From contig NC_088098.1 in assembly GCF_036370855.1 (NCBI RefSeq), forward strand, positions 199,687,773 through 199,751,772: a DNA stretch of 64,000 nucleotides. The letters run 5' to 3'. The position numbers were made by a program, and so were the translations under genes. The notes under the pieces are model-generated. The model had not been told where the DNA came from and did not search any database. It saw nothing but the letters and a program-made list of their open reading frames with translations. This DNA comes from Dromaius novaehollandiae (Eukaryota > Chordata > Aves > Casuariiformes > Dromaiidae). Positions 14,736-26,062 of the stretch are shown one piece after another. Within the stretch, counting starts at the first letter, position 1; each line of letters opens with the position of its first letter.

Positions 14736-14826
14736 CGCAGAGCTCCGCGGCGGCGAGGCCGGGACCGGCCGCTCCGCAGGCGCCGCAGCCCCGGGAGCCG
14801 AGGCGAGCCGAGCCGAGCCGAGGCAG
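14736..14826 (+). other. GJB2: GJB2 non-coding exon 1 (start approximate)
   Basis: The 3' end is set by a strong donor, GGCAG|GTGAGG, at 14826/14827. The 5' end is estimated from the TTAAAA box and could be off by 10-20 bases. The last 30 bases are a pentanucleotide-like repeat of GAGCC/GAGGC directly beside the donor. An untranslated first exon joined to one coding exon is the standard GJB2 structure. Confidence 0.65.
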
Positions 14827-17149
14827 GTGAGGCTCCGCCGTGGCCCCCGCGTGCCGGGCGGTGGGGCCGGGGCTCGGGTGCGCGCATCCCCGAGCAGGAC
14901 CGGGTCGCGGGGTCCGGGCCGCGGGGAGGCTCCGGTGCCGCCCCGGTGGCGTGCGCGGAGCCGCCGGGTGCAGCGGGGCCCGGGCGGGCAGCCGGCCCCG
15001 AGCGGCACCGGCCGCGGGGCTGCGGGCGGGGGGCTCGCACCTCCGAGCCTCCCCCACAGCGGCGTTTGCAAACTGCGGCGGAGAGGAGCCGTTTGCAGTC
15101 GGCCTGGCGCCTCCCGTCGCAGGGGGGTCGCGCCGGCTCTGCGTGCGCCCTGCGGGCTCGCCGGGGGCAAACCTGGGCGCGGAGGCAGCGACGGCACCGG
15201 AGCCGCCTCGGGGCATCGGGAGTGTCACCGCGAGGTGGGGATTTCGCGTGGTTTCCAGTAAGGAATGGTTGGCGGGGTGTGCGGGTAGATGTGCTCAGCC
15301 CTCACAGCCGATCTCATAGTTTTCGTAGCGGCAGACGAGCCGGGAGACTTTCCCCCCCTAGACTTGCAGCAGTGGTTCAGGACTGCAGCGTGAGCCCACG
15401 CTTGGAGCCCAGGCTGTTCATCCCCCCGGGATATGCACTTCAAATACTTTCTGTCGGTCTTGGTTAGCCTCTGCCTTGAGGGTTTTATTGGTGGCTTTTT
15501 TTTTCCCATTAATTGAATTTTTTAATCAATACACAACAGATGAGAAAATTCTTCACAGGAAGATGCAGGTATCTGCTTGTAGCCAAGAGTTCAGGTTAAA
15601 GCAGAGAGCTGCATAAATTGTTGCCAGTCTCTGCAGAGAGAGAACATGAGGAAGCTAAGGAATTTCAGCCACCTTCTCAAGGCTGCCTTTTTTGTTGTTT
15701 TACCCAGTTTCACCTTTCCTCATCACAGTAAATCTCTAACCTCTCCCTCTTGCCTCAAGGCCTGTCTGTACAAGCAAGGCCCTTGTACCAAGGAACTGTG
15801 TTGGGGCATGTTAGTCTTTTAGTTGTGATATAACTACAGTAGGATAGAGAAGTTCTTTTTTTCTCTCTTTCTTTCTTTTTTTTTCCTTCCTGTTATGTGA
15901 GAATTGAATATTCTGGAAAACTGACCAGTGGTCAAAGCGGTGTTGCAAGGTACCGTGCTGTCACCACAGCATACACCCTGTTCCAAGAGAAGAAGGAGCT
16001 CTTATCCAAGGCCAGAGTGGCTTTCCCACACAAAGTTAAGCCTTAGCCACAAAAGATGATGGACCAGCTCTGCAAGTTCTTAGCTAGGGTTTCAAAGGGT
16101 TTTGTCCAGTTCAGTGATAGTTTCCAAATGGCTGTGTTTAGTGAAAGCCAAGTCCTGAGACTGAATATTGACTTCAGCAAAACTCAGGCCTAATTTTCAA
16201 AGGGGTTAAAGAGTGTATTTGGATTTTCAAGAGTGGGAGGCAGGGAGAAAGGCTGAAATGGAGCTTCTTTGAAGTTTGACCTCCTGTTTCTTTCAGTGGA
16301 GTGTGATAGCATCTAGAAAATCAACATTAACTCTTTAGCTGATGGCTGTTTCCTCTCAGCTCTCTGGCTCTGTTTAGCTCCTTTTTGGATGGGACAGAGA
16401 TGAATGTGGAAAGGCAGGCCCTGCAGTGTCCTCTCTTGGTTACTGCTATAAAAGCATGCAGCCCTGAGAGAACCAGTCTGAAGTTTCTCAGCAGTGTTGG
16501 CAAAAGCAAATGTACTTCCAGGGATGAAGGGGCTGCCAAGAAAGAGAAGTGTCTGAGCTGCAACAGTCAGCCTTGGAGGCCTGCTGGAGGTGTCTGGAAG
16601 ACGTGAGGACTTGTGCTAACGATGTCCAAGCAGTACTTACCTTGGAGGCAAAGAAAGCAGGAGCCAGCCAAGCCTTCCAGGGCTGTGGCACTGGCAAAGA
16701 AGGAATCCTATGAAAACCACTTAAAGCCAGATCCAGATGAAGTGGAGACTTCTAACTCATGCAGTGATATCATGCTTCTCCATAGCTTTGGCAAACCACC
16801 ATTGAGAATCAACCCCAGAAAGGGAAATATCTCAAAAAAGGGAAGGAGAGCATAGAGGAGATGCAGGCAGGCAACTTTTTTGAAGATGTAATATACTTTC
16901 TATCTCAAGCTTTGTTGAGAAAAGTAACAAGGTATGGTTGTCCCATCATAACTATATAGAAGGAGATGTTTAATACGGTGTTCGAAGCCATCATCTTCTA
17001 AACATACGGATGGTGTTAATAAAAGTGCCTTCATTTGTCTTTGACTCTGAGTGAGTGTTAGGAAGTCTGCCAGTCCATAGAAGGTATGATACTGATTCTT
17101 CACCCCTTGAAAACTGACCATTTGGTGTCATCTTTGTGTCATGTTACAG
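14827..17149 (+). other. GJB2: GJB2 intron 1
   Basis: It runs from the donor GTGAGG at 14827 to the acceptor ending TGTTACAG at 17149. The length of 2.3 kb is close to the roughly 3 kb of the mammalian intron. Its first 420 bases belong to the CpG island. The rest is unique sequence with a pyrimidine tract at 15853-15896. I see no further exon. Confidence 0.7.
15853..15896. repeat. Pyrimidine tract
   Basis: T/C-only low-complexity run (CTCTTTCTTTCTTT-type) inside GJB2 intron 1, too far from the exon to be its acceptor tract. Confidence 0.7.
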
Positions 17150-17171
17150 GTAAAAGAACACAGAAAAGAAG
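17150..17171 (+). other. GJB2: GJB2 exon 2 5' leader with splice acceptor
   Basis: The acceptor is AG at 17148-17149. Exactly 22 untranslated bases then lead to the ATG. Human GJB2 exon 2 also starts at c.-22, so the exon boundary is conserved to the base. The sequence before the ATG (aagaagATG) has a purine at -3. Confidence 0.85.
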
Positions 17172-17849
17172 ATGGACTGGGGAGCTCTGCAGGCCATTTT
17201 AGGAGGTGTAAATAAACACTCCACCAGCATCGGAAAGATATGGCTCACAGTCCTGTTCATCTTCCGTATCATGATCCTGGTTGTAGCGGCAGAGAGAGTC
17301 TGGGGAGATGAACAACAAGATTTTGTCTGCAACACACTTCAACCCGGGTGCAGAAATGTTTGCTATGACCATTTTTTCCCCATCTCTCATATCAGACTCT
17401 GGGCCCTGCAGCTGATCTTTGTTTCTACACCTGCACTGCTGGTGGCCATGCATGTAGCTTACACTAGGCATGAGAAGAAAAGACGTTTCAGAAATGGTGA
17501 GAAGATTGATATTGAAGAGCTGAAAAATGAGAAGATACACATCCGGGGCCCCCTGTGGTGGACATACACCAGCAGCATCTTCTTCAGGATCATCTTTGAA
17601 GCCATCTTCATGTATGCTTTCTATTACATGTATGATGGGTACCAAATGCCTCGCCTGGTGAAGTGTAATGCATGGCCCTGCCCCAACACAGTGGATTGTT
17701 TTGTTTCTCGGCCCACTGAGAAAACTACATTCACTATTTTCATGCTTGCTGTGTCTGGGATCTGCATGATGTTGAATCTGGCTGAATTGTGTTACCTAGT
17801 GATAAAAGTTTGCATGAGAGAACGCAGGAAATCAACAGCTTTAAAATAA
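17172..17849 (+). CDS. GJB2: Connexin 26 (gap junction beta-2)
   Basis: Gap junction subunit of 225 residues (human 226), complete in one exon. Six copies form a hemichannel, and two docked hemichannels pass ions, IP3 and other small molecules between cells. The N-terminal helix starts [12 protein letters not shown]. Four membrane segments lie near residues 21-40, 75-96, 129-154 and 187-210. Loop E1 has cysteines 53, 60 and 64 (CX6CX3C), and E2 has 165, 170 and 176 (CX4CX5C) within [12 protein letters not shown]. These E2 residues and the short tail favour GJB2 over its paralogue GJB6. The cytoplasmic loop is four residues shorter than in human. Oddities: residues 41-42 are E-R instead of human K-E, and the loop motif KVRIEG reads KIHIRG. 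The start is fixed by family alignment and by the conserved splice site 22 bases upstream. It stands in the same direction as GJA3, 20.5 kb upstream. Confidence 0.96.
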   Translation: MDWGALQAILGGVNKHSTSIGKIWLTVLFIFRIMILVVAAERVWGDEQQDFVCNTLQPGCRNVCYDHFFPISHIRLWALQLIFVSTPALLVAMHVAYTRHEKKRRFRNGEKIDIEELKNEKIHIRGPLWWTYTSSIFFRIIFEAIFMYAFYYMYDGYQMPRLVKCNAWPCPNTVDCFVSRPTEKTTFTIFMLAVSGICMMLNLAELCYLVIKVCMRERRKSTALK

Positions 17850-18045
17850 TTCCCCCAGTACCACGATTTCCTAGCTCCCTGTTTTACTCAAATTTTCTTA
17901 GGTGCCAGAAAACAATCTGTAATATTTCCATGCTCAAAGAAAAGGACAAAAATGAAAGATCATTCATAATTTTAAAATGATAGCCTTCCTGGGAAGCTGC
18001 CACTGAGCTTAGTTTATGAGCTAATTCAGTATTTTCTTATCCACA

Positions 18046-18051
18046 AATAAA
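18046..18051 (+). terminator. GJB2: Likely GJB2 poly(A) signal
   Basis: AATAAA lies 197 bases after the stop codon and is followed within 50 bases by a TG-rich stretch (gctgtgtctctgttggtggg), as expected of a cleavage site. Mammalian GJB2 has a longer 3' UTR of over 1 kb, so a distal site such as the ATTAAA at 19821 may also be used. Confidence 0.5.
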
Positions 18052-21000
18052 GAGAGTAGCCTTTTGGCAACAACTTTTCAAAGTATGTCTACTGCTGTGT
18101 CTCTGTTGGTGGGATAGGGTCACTTTTCAAAAAGTGGGAGTCGAAGGGCCCGGAGGAGCGGCCTCCCCTAAAGGAGAGGCAGAAATCATGAACACATTGC
18201 CTGCATTGCACTGGTCAGCTTCAGGGGCAAGCCAGTAACAAAGAGTTTTGATCAAAGTGGGATGAAGGATTTTTTTGGAGAACTTACTACTTGCGAAAGG
18301 CAAGAAGACAAAGAGGCAATCATGTTTATAGCAGGTGTATTATTCTTTCTCTAAGCATTTTAGAGAGCAAGGAAAACGGCTAGGAACACAGGCACTCCAT
18401 GGCAGCACACATGCCACCAGCTCTACTGGGGACCAGCAAAATTTTAGCTTTTCAGCTCCTCACCTGTACTGAGGAGTCACCGCAGCAGGGCTAGCAGTGG
18501 CCATTCTCAACCGCTTATAACTGTCATAAGGTCATTGCAGCCTCCCTCCATTCACAGGGGCTGCAGCTGTGGGAGGCATGAAGTATATTTTTTCATTCTC
18601 TTGGTCAGGTGAAAAAAGGCTTGCTGCCTTGGAGAAGGAGAGACAGTGGGCCTGTCTTCCACCTGGTTTGCTCTCCTGCAGCATTTTGCAAAGACCCTCA
18701 GTGCAGTAGATTTTTATCTGATGAAGAGACTTCTTACCACTTTGCTGGGTCTCCTTCAGCTGTTTATCTTTGAAGGTTTTTTTTAGTAAAGAACAAAAAA
18801 AATGCCTCATTGTTTCATTCTGTTTATTACCCTGGACAGCATGATATACAGTGGATTACACCTACCAGTGCTCTTTCCATCAGTCATCAGTTTTACGGAG
18901 GCTTTTCTCCACAAAACCTTCTCCTTGTACCTTTCAAGGGAGTACATCAAACCACTCCCCATCTCTTCAATATCCCATATCATGAGACTGAATCATCCTT
19001 CATCTTCTTACTGTATGTCCAGGAAGAATTACAGACACCTTGCAGAGCTAAAGTTGCAAAGTGTCCCAATCAGAAATGAGGAATAACTTGATATCTCTTA
19101 AATTTCACATTGCTAAGCTGTGAATTGTGCGTTACTAACTGGAAGAACTATGTGAGTCAGTCTGGTCTTGTCTGTCCACAATAGTCCCAAAATGTGTTCA
19201 GGTTTATGCTGTCATAGGCAGTTACACCATCACATATAGCATCACACGTCTCCCAAGTGCCTGCCCACTGAACCCACTTGTAGAAAGCTGACTACTTCTC
19301 CTCATTGGCTTTAATAACTAGTTTTCTCTTCAAAAGAATGAGCATTATCTCAGCTTCTCTTTTTGCATCCACCAGCTTCTCCAACACACCTCAGCTCATC
19401 ACAGTTGGAGTAAACGAAGGTGCATTAATTAAGGCCCATGTCCTCTCAGTATGCCCTGGAAGCATAGCATAAGCAGGCTCCCGCTGCTGGTGTGCTACAA
19501 CCCAGTGTTACAACTTAATGCAGATGAAAGTGTGGCGGTTAATAGGGGAGCAGGAAAAAAAATCCAAACAGCATCCTCAGAAGCATGAACAAAAGCATGG
19601 AAAGTCATTAATAATGAGCTGAACTGGAAACTTGGTCTGTGAAAACATCCTTAATTCAACTCTAAAGAACAAAGCTTGGCACATACCAGGTTTGTGCTTG
19701 ACAGAGTTCCTGCATTGTTCCATGTACAGGTACAAAGGGAACAAACCATCTACACTTCCAGTGCTTTAGTATTATATTTCTTCTGTAACAACAAGATTTT
19801 TATTTTCTTCTGAAACCATAATTAAAGCACTCCTGTGGTGCCTGGGGTTCTGTCTTACTTGCACGTGCCATATATTATGTAACATGTTCAATGAAAATCT
19901 GTTTACCACAACAGAAAATGTAGGCGCCAATGCTACATTTAATAGCCAAGAGCTACTGTAAGCATTTTAGACTTCTGCAGCAGGTTAGTTTCCAGGTGGT
20001 TGCATTGCCTGTTGTCCTACAGACTTCATGAGCTGCCAGTGGAACACCACAAATGTGACCTGTACTAGAAATCAGTTCTGCTGTCTAAATCAGTTGTGTA
20101 TTAGCAGAGCTGCAGCTGATTAATAACTTACCAGGTCCATAAGATAGAGATTGGTCTCCCAGTCTGCTTTTGAGTTTGACTGGAATTTAGTTTAGACTGG
20201 AGTAAGAAAATGAGATGTGCCAAAATTGATAGCACTATTTAATTAACTTCAGCTAGCAGTTTGGCAACCAGATATCATGAAGGGGACAAAGACAGAAATT
20301 GGGAAAGTGACTGCAAGTGGCCTTGATCCAGAGCTGTAGCATCCATGACAATAGGTCTATCAGGTTATTTACTGTCTGTGACATTTCTTTTCTGTTTGTA
20401 TTTGACTAAATAGCTGCTTTGTAAGAGAAAAAAAATTCAGCAACTTCATAGGAACTAAGCCCTTCGCACCTATTTCTGTGTGCTGCATGGCATGGTTGAC
20501 CTCCTACAAATGGTTTTCATACAGATTAAAAGACAATGCTGTACTGGATTGTGTCTTTCCTTTCCTGAAATACACCAGAAATTTTTGGCACTTGGTTCCT
20601 TTTTGCAATGAAAGTTGCAAGGCTATTGACGACTGAAGCAGCAAAGCTGAAATCATGACCCTAAAGGAGGTTGATTCCTTACCGTCCAGCGCAAAGTGTA
20701 GCCAGAATATAAGGTGTCAAATAATGTGATATCAAACTAGGAAGTATAGGAGTGGGACAAGCTAGAATTATACCTGAAATCACCAGGAATTTGCCATGGA
20801 CTTCAAGGCTAAACTTTCATCCAAAACCTTGAAACCAAAACTACAAACATGCTTGGCAGAAAGAAAAAAAAGAAAAAAAAAAGCAAACTTCGCTTTTAAC
20901 CCATGCTCAAGTTTTGATTTTATTAGCTAGAGAAAGAAAAGGCCTTCTCATGGAAGAAAGACTAAATTAAAAGGAAATCAGGAGCCTGTATTTTTGATTT

Positions 21001-23749
21001 CTGGATATAGAAGTAACTTTATGAAAGATTTTCTCAGACAAAAAAAAAATCCTTCAGTTATTTAGCAGTTACCATGAGCCAATGTGCTGTGGTATTTCCT
21101 ATCTCACAGCAAGAATATAAAAGACAGATGTTGTGGTCCATACAGAGAGAAACACTCCTATAGCATTGAGGTTCAATTCAAAATAGCAGCATCGTTAAAG
21201 TTGATTTTTTGGGTAAAAATTCTACTGCAGCAAATATGCAACAGTTAAGAGCACTTTAACACAAACAGCCTTGTGGAAATTAATCTCTTTTTTCCTTAGT
21301 CACAATTACCTCCCCTGCAACCTAGGCTAATATGTTTTACCAGGCAAAAAAATCACACTCAGAGAATTTCACTGTATTTTGTGGTCACTTGTTCTGCTGT
21401 CCAAACCAAAGGGTAGTCACTACCCTGGGTGTTAATTACAGGTTTCTTTGGATTTTTCACTATCATATTATCTATACAGTAATTTTAAATGGTTTGTTAT
21501 GAAGACAGTGGTAAGAGTAATGGTAACTATTCAAGATGTAATCAACTAAGACTAATAGTAATGATCTTCAATATATTTCAGAAGCTACATATTTTTTACC
21601 ATCTGACCATCCTGGCTTGTCCCTGTCATTTTCTTTTACAGAACATGTTTCTCTTCTGTAAAGTTGGTCCAGCTCTGACCTGGATATTTTTCATATATGC
21701 CCTCCTAGCCACCCAAAAAAGCCTCTTTAACCTGGGCTTGGAAAAGCTTTAAGCTTTAATTGGCAGCTCCCCTGTCTGGCATTCCACCTTGGCAAACACA
21801 GCTTCACTTACCTCTGGCATGTTAGATCAGTCCGTGCTACCCTAGAATGCAACCTCAGAGTTGACCGTACGTTTGCACGTCTCTTCCTTTTTTCTGCACT
21901 GTAATCACTGACGCTAACTCTTGATTAATTTTATATCTGCCTGCTCTATGCCCATTGCAATCCATGGTATTTGAATAAGCCCATCTACTAGAATAAATCC
22001 TCTCCAAGCATGCTGCCAGGTAGCCAGATGCCTGCGTCAGCCTTTCTGGTAAAGGTGTGATGCGGTACCAGTAATGACATACAGTTGAAGGAAGTACGTG
22101 TTGAGTGAACTGATAGAGAACTTAGCTGGGCTATGAATCACTGCAGCCTGCAGATGAATAAAATTTACTGTGTTCAAATGAAGCTGCTTTGAATCTGCGT
22201 CATAAAGCATTGCTTTCACGCTGCTGTTTCAAACAACACTGTACACTGAGGGCTAGCGCAGAAGAAAGCACAAGAATGTAGTCAAGGAGCAGCCCAGTTC
22301 GGTGTTCTGCAGAGAACCAAACGGTATTTCTTTCGCAGCACAGCACAGTAGCTATGCTAATAAATACTGTTGTGTCTGAGTGCAGTCACACTGTCCCAAA
22401 GCAGGTAGCGTTCTTCAGTGGCCTCGCTGTGCTGGGCCAGCTTATCTGTTTAGATAAACACCCATATTTGCTGTCTTCTTTGCAATTATGGCACTACAGG
22501 CTTGTCAGCTGGGAAAGAAAATATCGATCCTAAAATATTTAATTTAGAATCATGAAATTTGGTTAAAAAATGTTTTGCAGATCATTTTCTACTGAGGTTC
22601 AACCTTTAAGACAGCACATAAAAAATCCTCTCACATAAGTGATCCACACATTAGCAGGATTGCTGTACTTTCTTTTTATGGGATGACTGAAAATTTTCTT
22701 CTAAGTTTTCCATCCAACTATCAACATTTCTCTTGTCACAAGTCTCCTTTCATTCAAACTGAAATTATGATAGCAGTCCTAGTACAATCCCATTGTTCCC
22801 CAACTGGAACATAAAAGATGACAACTGTGTCTTGTTCACAGAGAGCAAGAATGTTTAATTAAGAAATGTTTGCTAAGATCATTGCAAAGACAGGTGCAAG
22901 AAAAATATAATTTTTAATTATTGTGCCATAAAGATTTCAAACCTATACTATGTTGCATCATTAATGTAATGCCTAATTATGGTTAGTCATGTCCCTGCCC
23001 TAAATATTGCATCTTTTCCAAGGACTGAGTGTTTAATATACAGCTTAAGTAGCTTCCACAATCAATTCATCACAAACAAACAGAAACGAACTACACACTT
23101 ACCCACACACATGTGCACACAGAGAAACAAACTGACTAAATCATTATCTCAATTTTATCTCTTAGAAGATTCAAACTATTATGACATGGATTTGTCAGGA
23201 ATAATTTCTGTCTATCCCACAATAACAGCTTTCATATATAGCAGTAAAATAGTTATTAATGACTCATTGTCAAAATGTGAGGATCGACCAAATGGCATAA
23301 ACTGTATGCAGCTGGAAGGAGCTGCAAGTACATGTGAGGAGAGGATTAGAACTCTTAAGATCTTTATCAGTAGGAGAAAAGGTTTAACAGAAGTAGTTTG
23401 GGAAGCTGAGAAAGACTAAATGCCACAGTTGAGAAGGATCAAGGACTTGCAGAATTGTAGGATGGAGAACTGTTCTGAAGAAAAGAACAGTTTTGTAGAG
23501 AAGAGCTGGAGTTTGTAGCAGATCATCAGTGGAATATGAGTCAATAACATTATAGACCTGGAAAAAAATATCAGACTGGGATGCATAAATGTCCATCAAA
23601 AAAAAACAATGTTTGAAGTAATGTTGCCACTCTTTTTGGCATCTGCAAGTCCTTACCTGGAACTTACTTTGGGGTAATCTGTCAAAAAACATGTATCAGC
23701 TGGAGAAATCCAGATGTCAGGAATAAGAATGACCAAATATCTAGAGCAT

Positions 23750-24090
23750 ACACAGCACCTATGAGGAAAGCTTGAGAGAAACAGGTTGGCCTAGAAAAGT
23801 CTGAAGGAATACCCAGTAACACTCTTCAAATATGTAAAAGACTGTGGCAAAGAAGATGAGGATTTTTCTCTCTGCATCTGATGGCAACAGGACAAGAAAT
23901 TACAGGCTTATGTTGCAATGAGATGTTGGCTAGTCATTGCAAAAAGCTCTCTGTAGAGAGGGCTAAGCATTGAGTCAGATGATGGGCTCTCCATCACTGA
24001 AGGTTTTTAAGGTCAGGTTAGTCCAATATCTGTTGAGGATGATGTAGGTATGGGACTCTTCTATGGACAGAGGGAAGAGCTAACATCTAA
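23750..24090 (+). mobile_element. Old CR1 LINE 3' fragment
   Basis: The string of words tgaggaaagcttgagagaaac, ggcctagaaaagtctgaagg, aaatatgtaaaagactgtgg, atggcaacaggacaagaaat and catcactgaaggtttttaag follows the order of the 3' part of CR1 in sense orientation. It is heavily diverged, has no open frame and has lost its terminal octamer repeats. Confidence 0.7.
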
Positions 24091-25927
24091 GGAGAAGGGG
24101 ACCTCAACTGAAAGTCTCAGTTGTACAAGTTCTTTTTGCTGAGCCAAAGCTCAGCTACTAAATCAAAATTAAAATCTTGTTCATACAAATTCAAGGTTAC
24201 ATATCAGTGCAGGGTCTATCCATTATGATCTATATCAGCATGGTTCCTTTGTCCTTTTAACAATTGCAATAATGCATTTTTGGGCCATAATAAATTCCAC
24301 CTGAAACACAAGAGGTGGCATTATGAATAAATACAACTGTGATTCATATAAATGAATTTGGTCAGGGGTGTTCTTTTACATTCTCCTCAGCAGAGTGGGT
24401 AAAGAGCTTCTGTTGCCTTGGTCTTGTATCTCACATCGACATGCCTCCCAACAGCAGCTAGGTTGTCTCTACAAACCTTCCAGTCTTTCCTGGATAAGCC
24501 ACTAAATCCCAGGTCAATTTTCCATTTTGCTGCCCTGCGCTTAGCTGACTATACATGCAAACATTGGTAGAGATCACGGCAGCCTAGTCTTTGCCCAGCA
24601 GAAGTTTCACAGCAGTAGCATGTGCCATTTCATGCTACTAATTTCTTCTAGTTCAAAGGCAGATTCACATTGTGCAGCAGTCTGGCTTTTTGATAGAAAA
24701 TTTCCCACAGATAGGCTCCGCTTGTTTTTCTGTTTCAAAGCAGGAGATCTATTGCTGTTCCTTTCTTTGGAGGGTAGCCAATATTTGAGACCTTTGCAAA
24801 CTCATGACGCATGTCAGTAAGGTATATTCCTGCTAAAATATGCCATATTTGTTCTTACCCTGAACACAATGGAAAAGAACATCAGACAGGCAATTTCCCT
24901 GTTTAGAAACTGTGGTTGTGGTTTGGCATTACAAAGTCTTCACTGGTAATACTGGTTTAAGGTATTGACACTGATCTCATCCCTTCCTGCTCATTCTTGT
25001 CCCATCTGGGTCTTTCTCCTACCCCATCCAATGCAGTGCCTCTATTCTAGGATCTTTACTGTGCCAGCACAGTTGTTTGCACAGCTGCACTGCACACTGG
25101 ATTAGGTGACCGTTTTAGCTGCTGACGAAACAAACATTTTGATTTGCTGGATCTGGCTTACAGGGAGGGCCCCTGAATTTTTATGCTGACGTGACTGTGG
25201 GGCAGTAGGCCGTGGAATTAGGCAAGAAGACCTCCAGGGAATTAGCAGAAGGGGTGGAGGGAATGGCCACGTCTTAAGCTGTATTGGCTGCTACACACAT
25301 AATTTCAAATCACAGCCTCTGGCTGTATTTTCGTAAGTGGCTGCTACCAGAAGGGGGGGAGTCTTCCTACCTTTTCCCTCTTTCCCTGCTGTACCCTTCC
25401 CTGCTCTCCTCTCCTCTCTCCTGGCCTTGCTCCTACCCTACCAGCCATCTTCTCCCTTGCTCTGGCACTCTCCCCTCGACCCTTGTATGAGTTAATTTAA
25501 CTCACTAATTGAACAGAAAACTATTTGAACTCTAAGTTTTGCTTTATTTTCAGCCCAGTTAGTTTTCTTCCAGGTTTGTGGCACGCATTATTGTCTTTCA
25601 AATACCAATACTTCTCTTTTATTTCTTCATATTTTTGGCAGTAGTGTGGAAAAAAAGCTTGAAGCCATGACAGAACAGCAAAAACATCATTCTTCTCAGG
25701 ATTCTGCATATCCCATGTCTCTCTTTTTCAGTTCCTCCTCATAACAGATGCCTGGTTTGTACAGTCATAATTCTTCTGCTACATCTCACAAGCAGCTTTT
25801 GCTCCCAGGCAGGTGACTGAATGCATCTCACTGCTACATAAGCCAGAGCAGTCCAGTGTTGTCAGTGTACTAAGACACTTTTCACAGCTTCCAATGGATT
25901 TCTGAGAGGAAGCCTGTTCTGGTGCGA

Positions 25928-26062
25928 AAAACACCAGCCTGGGAGTCCAGTGCCATTCTTGGCTCTACCACAGATTTTTTTGTACACCTAGGAGAAGTCA
26001 TTAAGTTCTCCTGTGCCTTCATTCCTACAAAAGAGCAAAAACAACCCTTCCTGTCACCAGTT
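25928..26062 (+). mobile_element. MIR-like SINE
   Basis: It follows the MIR core in order: 'agcctgggagtccag', a 'ttcttggctctaccac' block, 'ctaggagaagtcattaag' in place of the usual 'gggcaagtcacttaac', then 'ctgtgccttcattcctaca'. MIR predates the amniote radiation, so strong divergence is expected. Edges are approximate. Confidence 0.65.

Larger units (their letters stand above)
14393..15245 (+). promoter_or_regulatory. GJB2: CpG island, GJB2 promoter and first exon
   Basis: A sharp block of very GC-rich, CpG-dense sequence in otherwise AT-rich DNA. It contains clustered GC boxes, a TTAAAA box and a consensus splice donor, all facing the GJB2 coding exon 1.9 kb beyond its far edge. The long open frames here on both strands (up to about 320 codons) follow from the lack of AT-rich stop codons. 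Published mammalian GJB2 promoters have the same plan: CpG island, GC boxes, TTAAAA box and untranslated exon 1. Confidence 0.85.

Noticed and set aside
14296-15261. 321-codon plus-strand and 282-codon minus-strand frames
   Set aside because: Both lie in the CpG island, where stop codons are rare by composition. The proteins are low-complexity Arg/Gly/Pro/Ala, and the plus frame runs through the GJB2 TTAAAA box and donor.
17172-17849. Identification as GJB6 (Cx30) instead of GJB2
   Set aside because: E2 has [17 protein letters not shown] as in Cx26, whereas Cx30 has a different E2 (CGIDPCPNLVDC) and a tail about 35 residues longer.
22979-23419. 146-codon plus-strand frame
   Set aside because: No family resemblance and no plausible promoter or splice signals; length is compatible with chance in AT-rich DNA.
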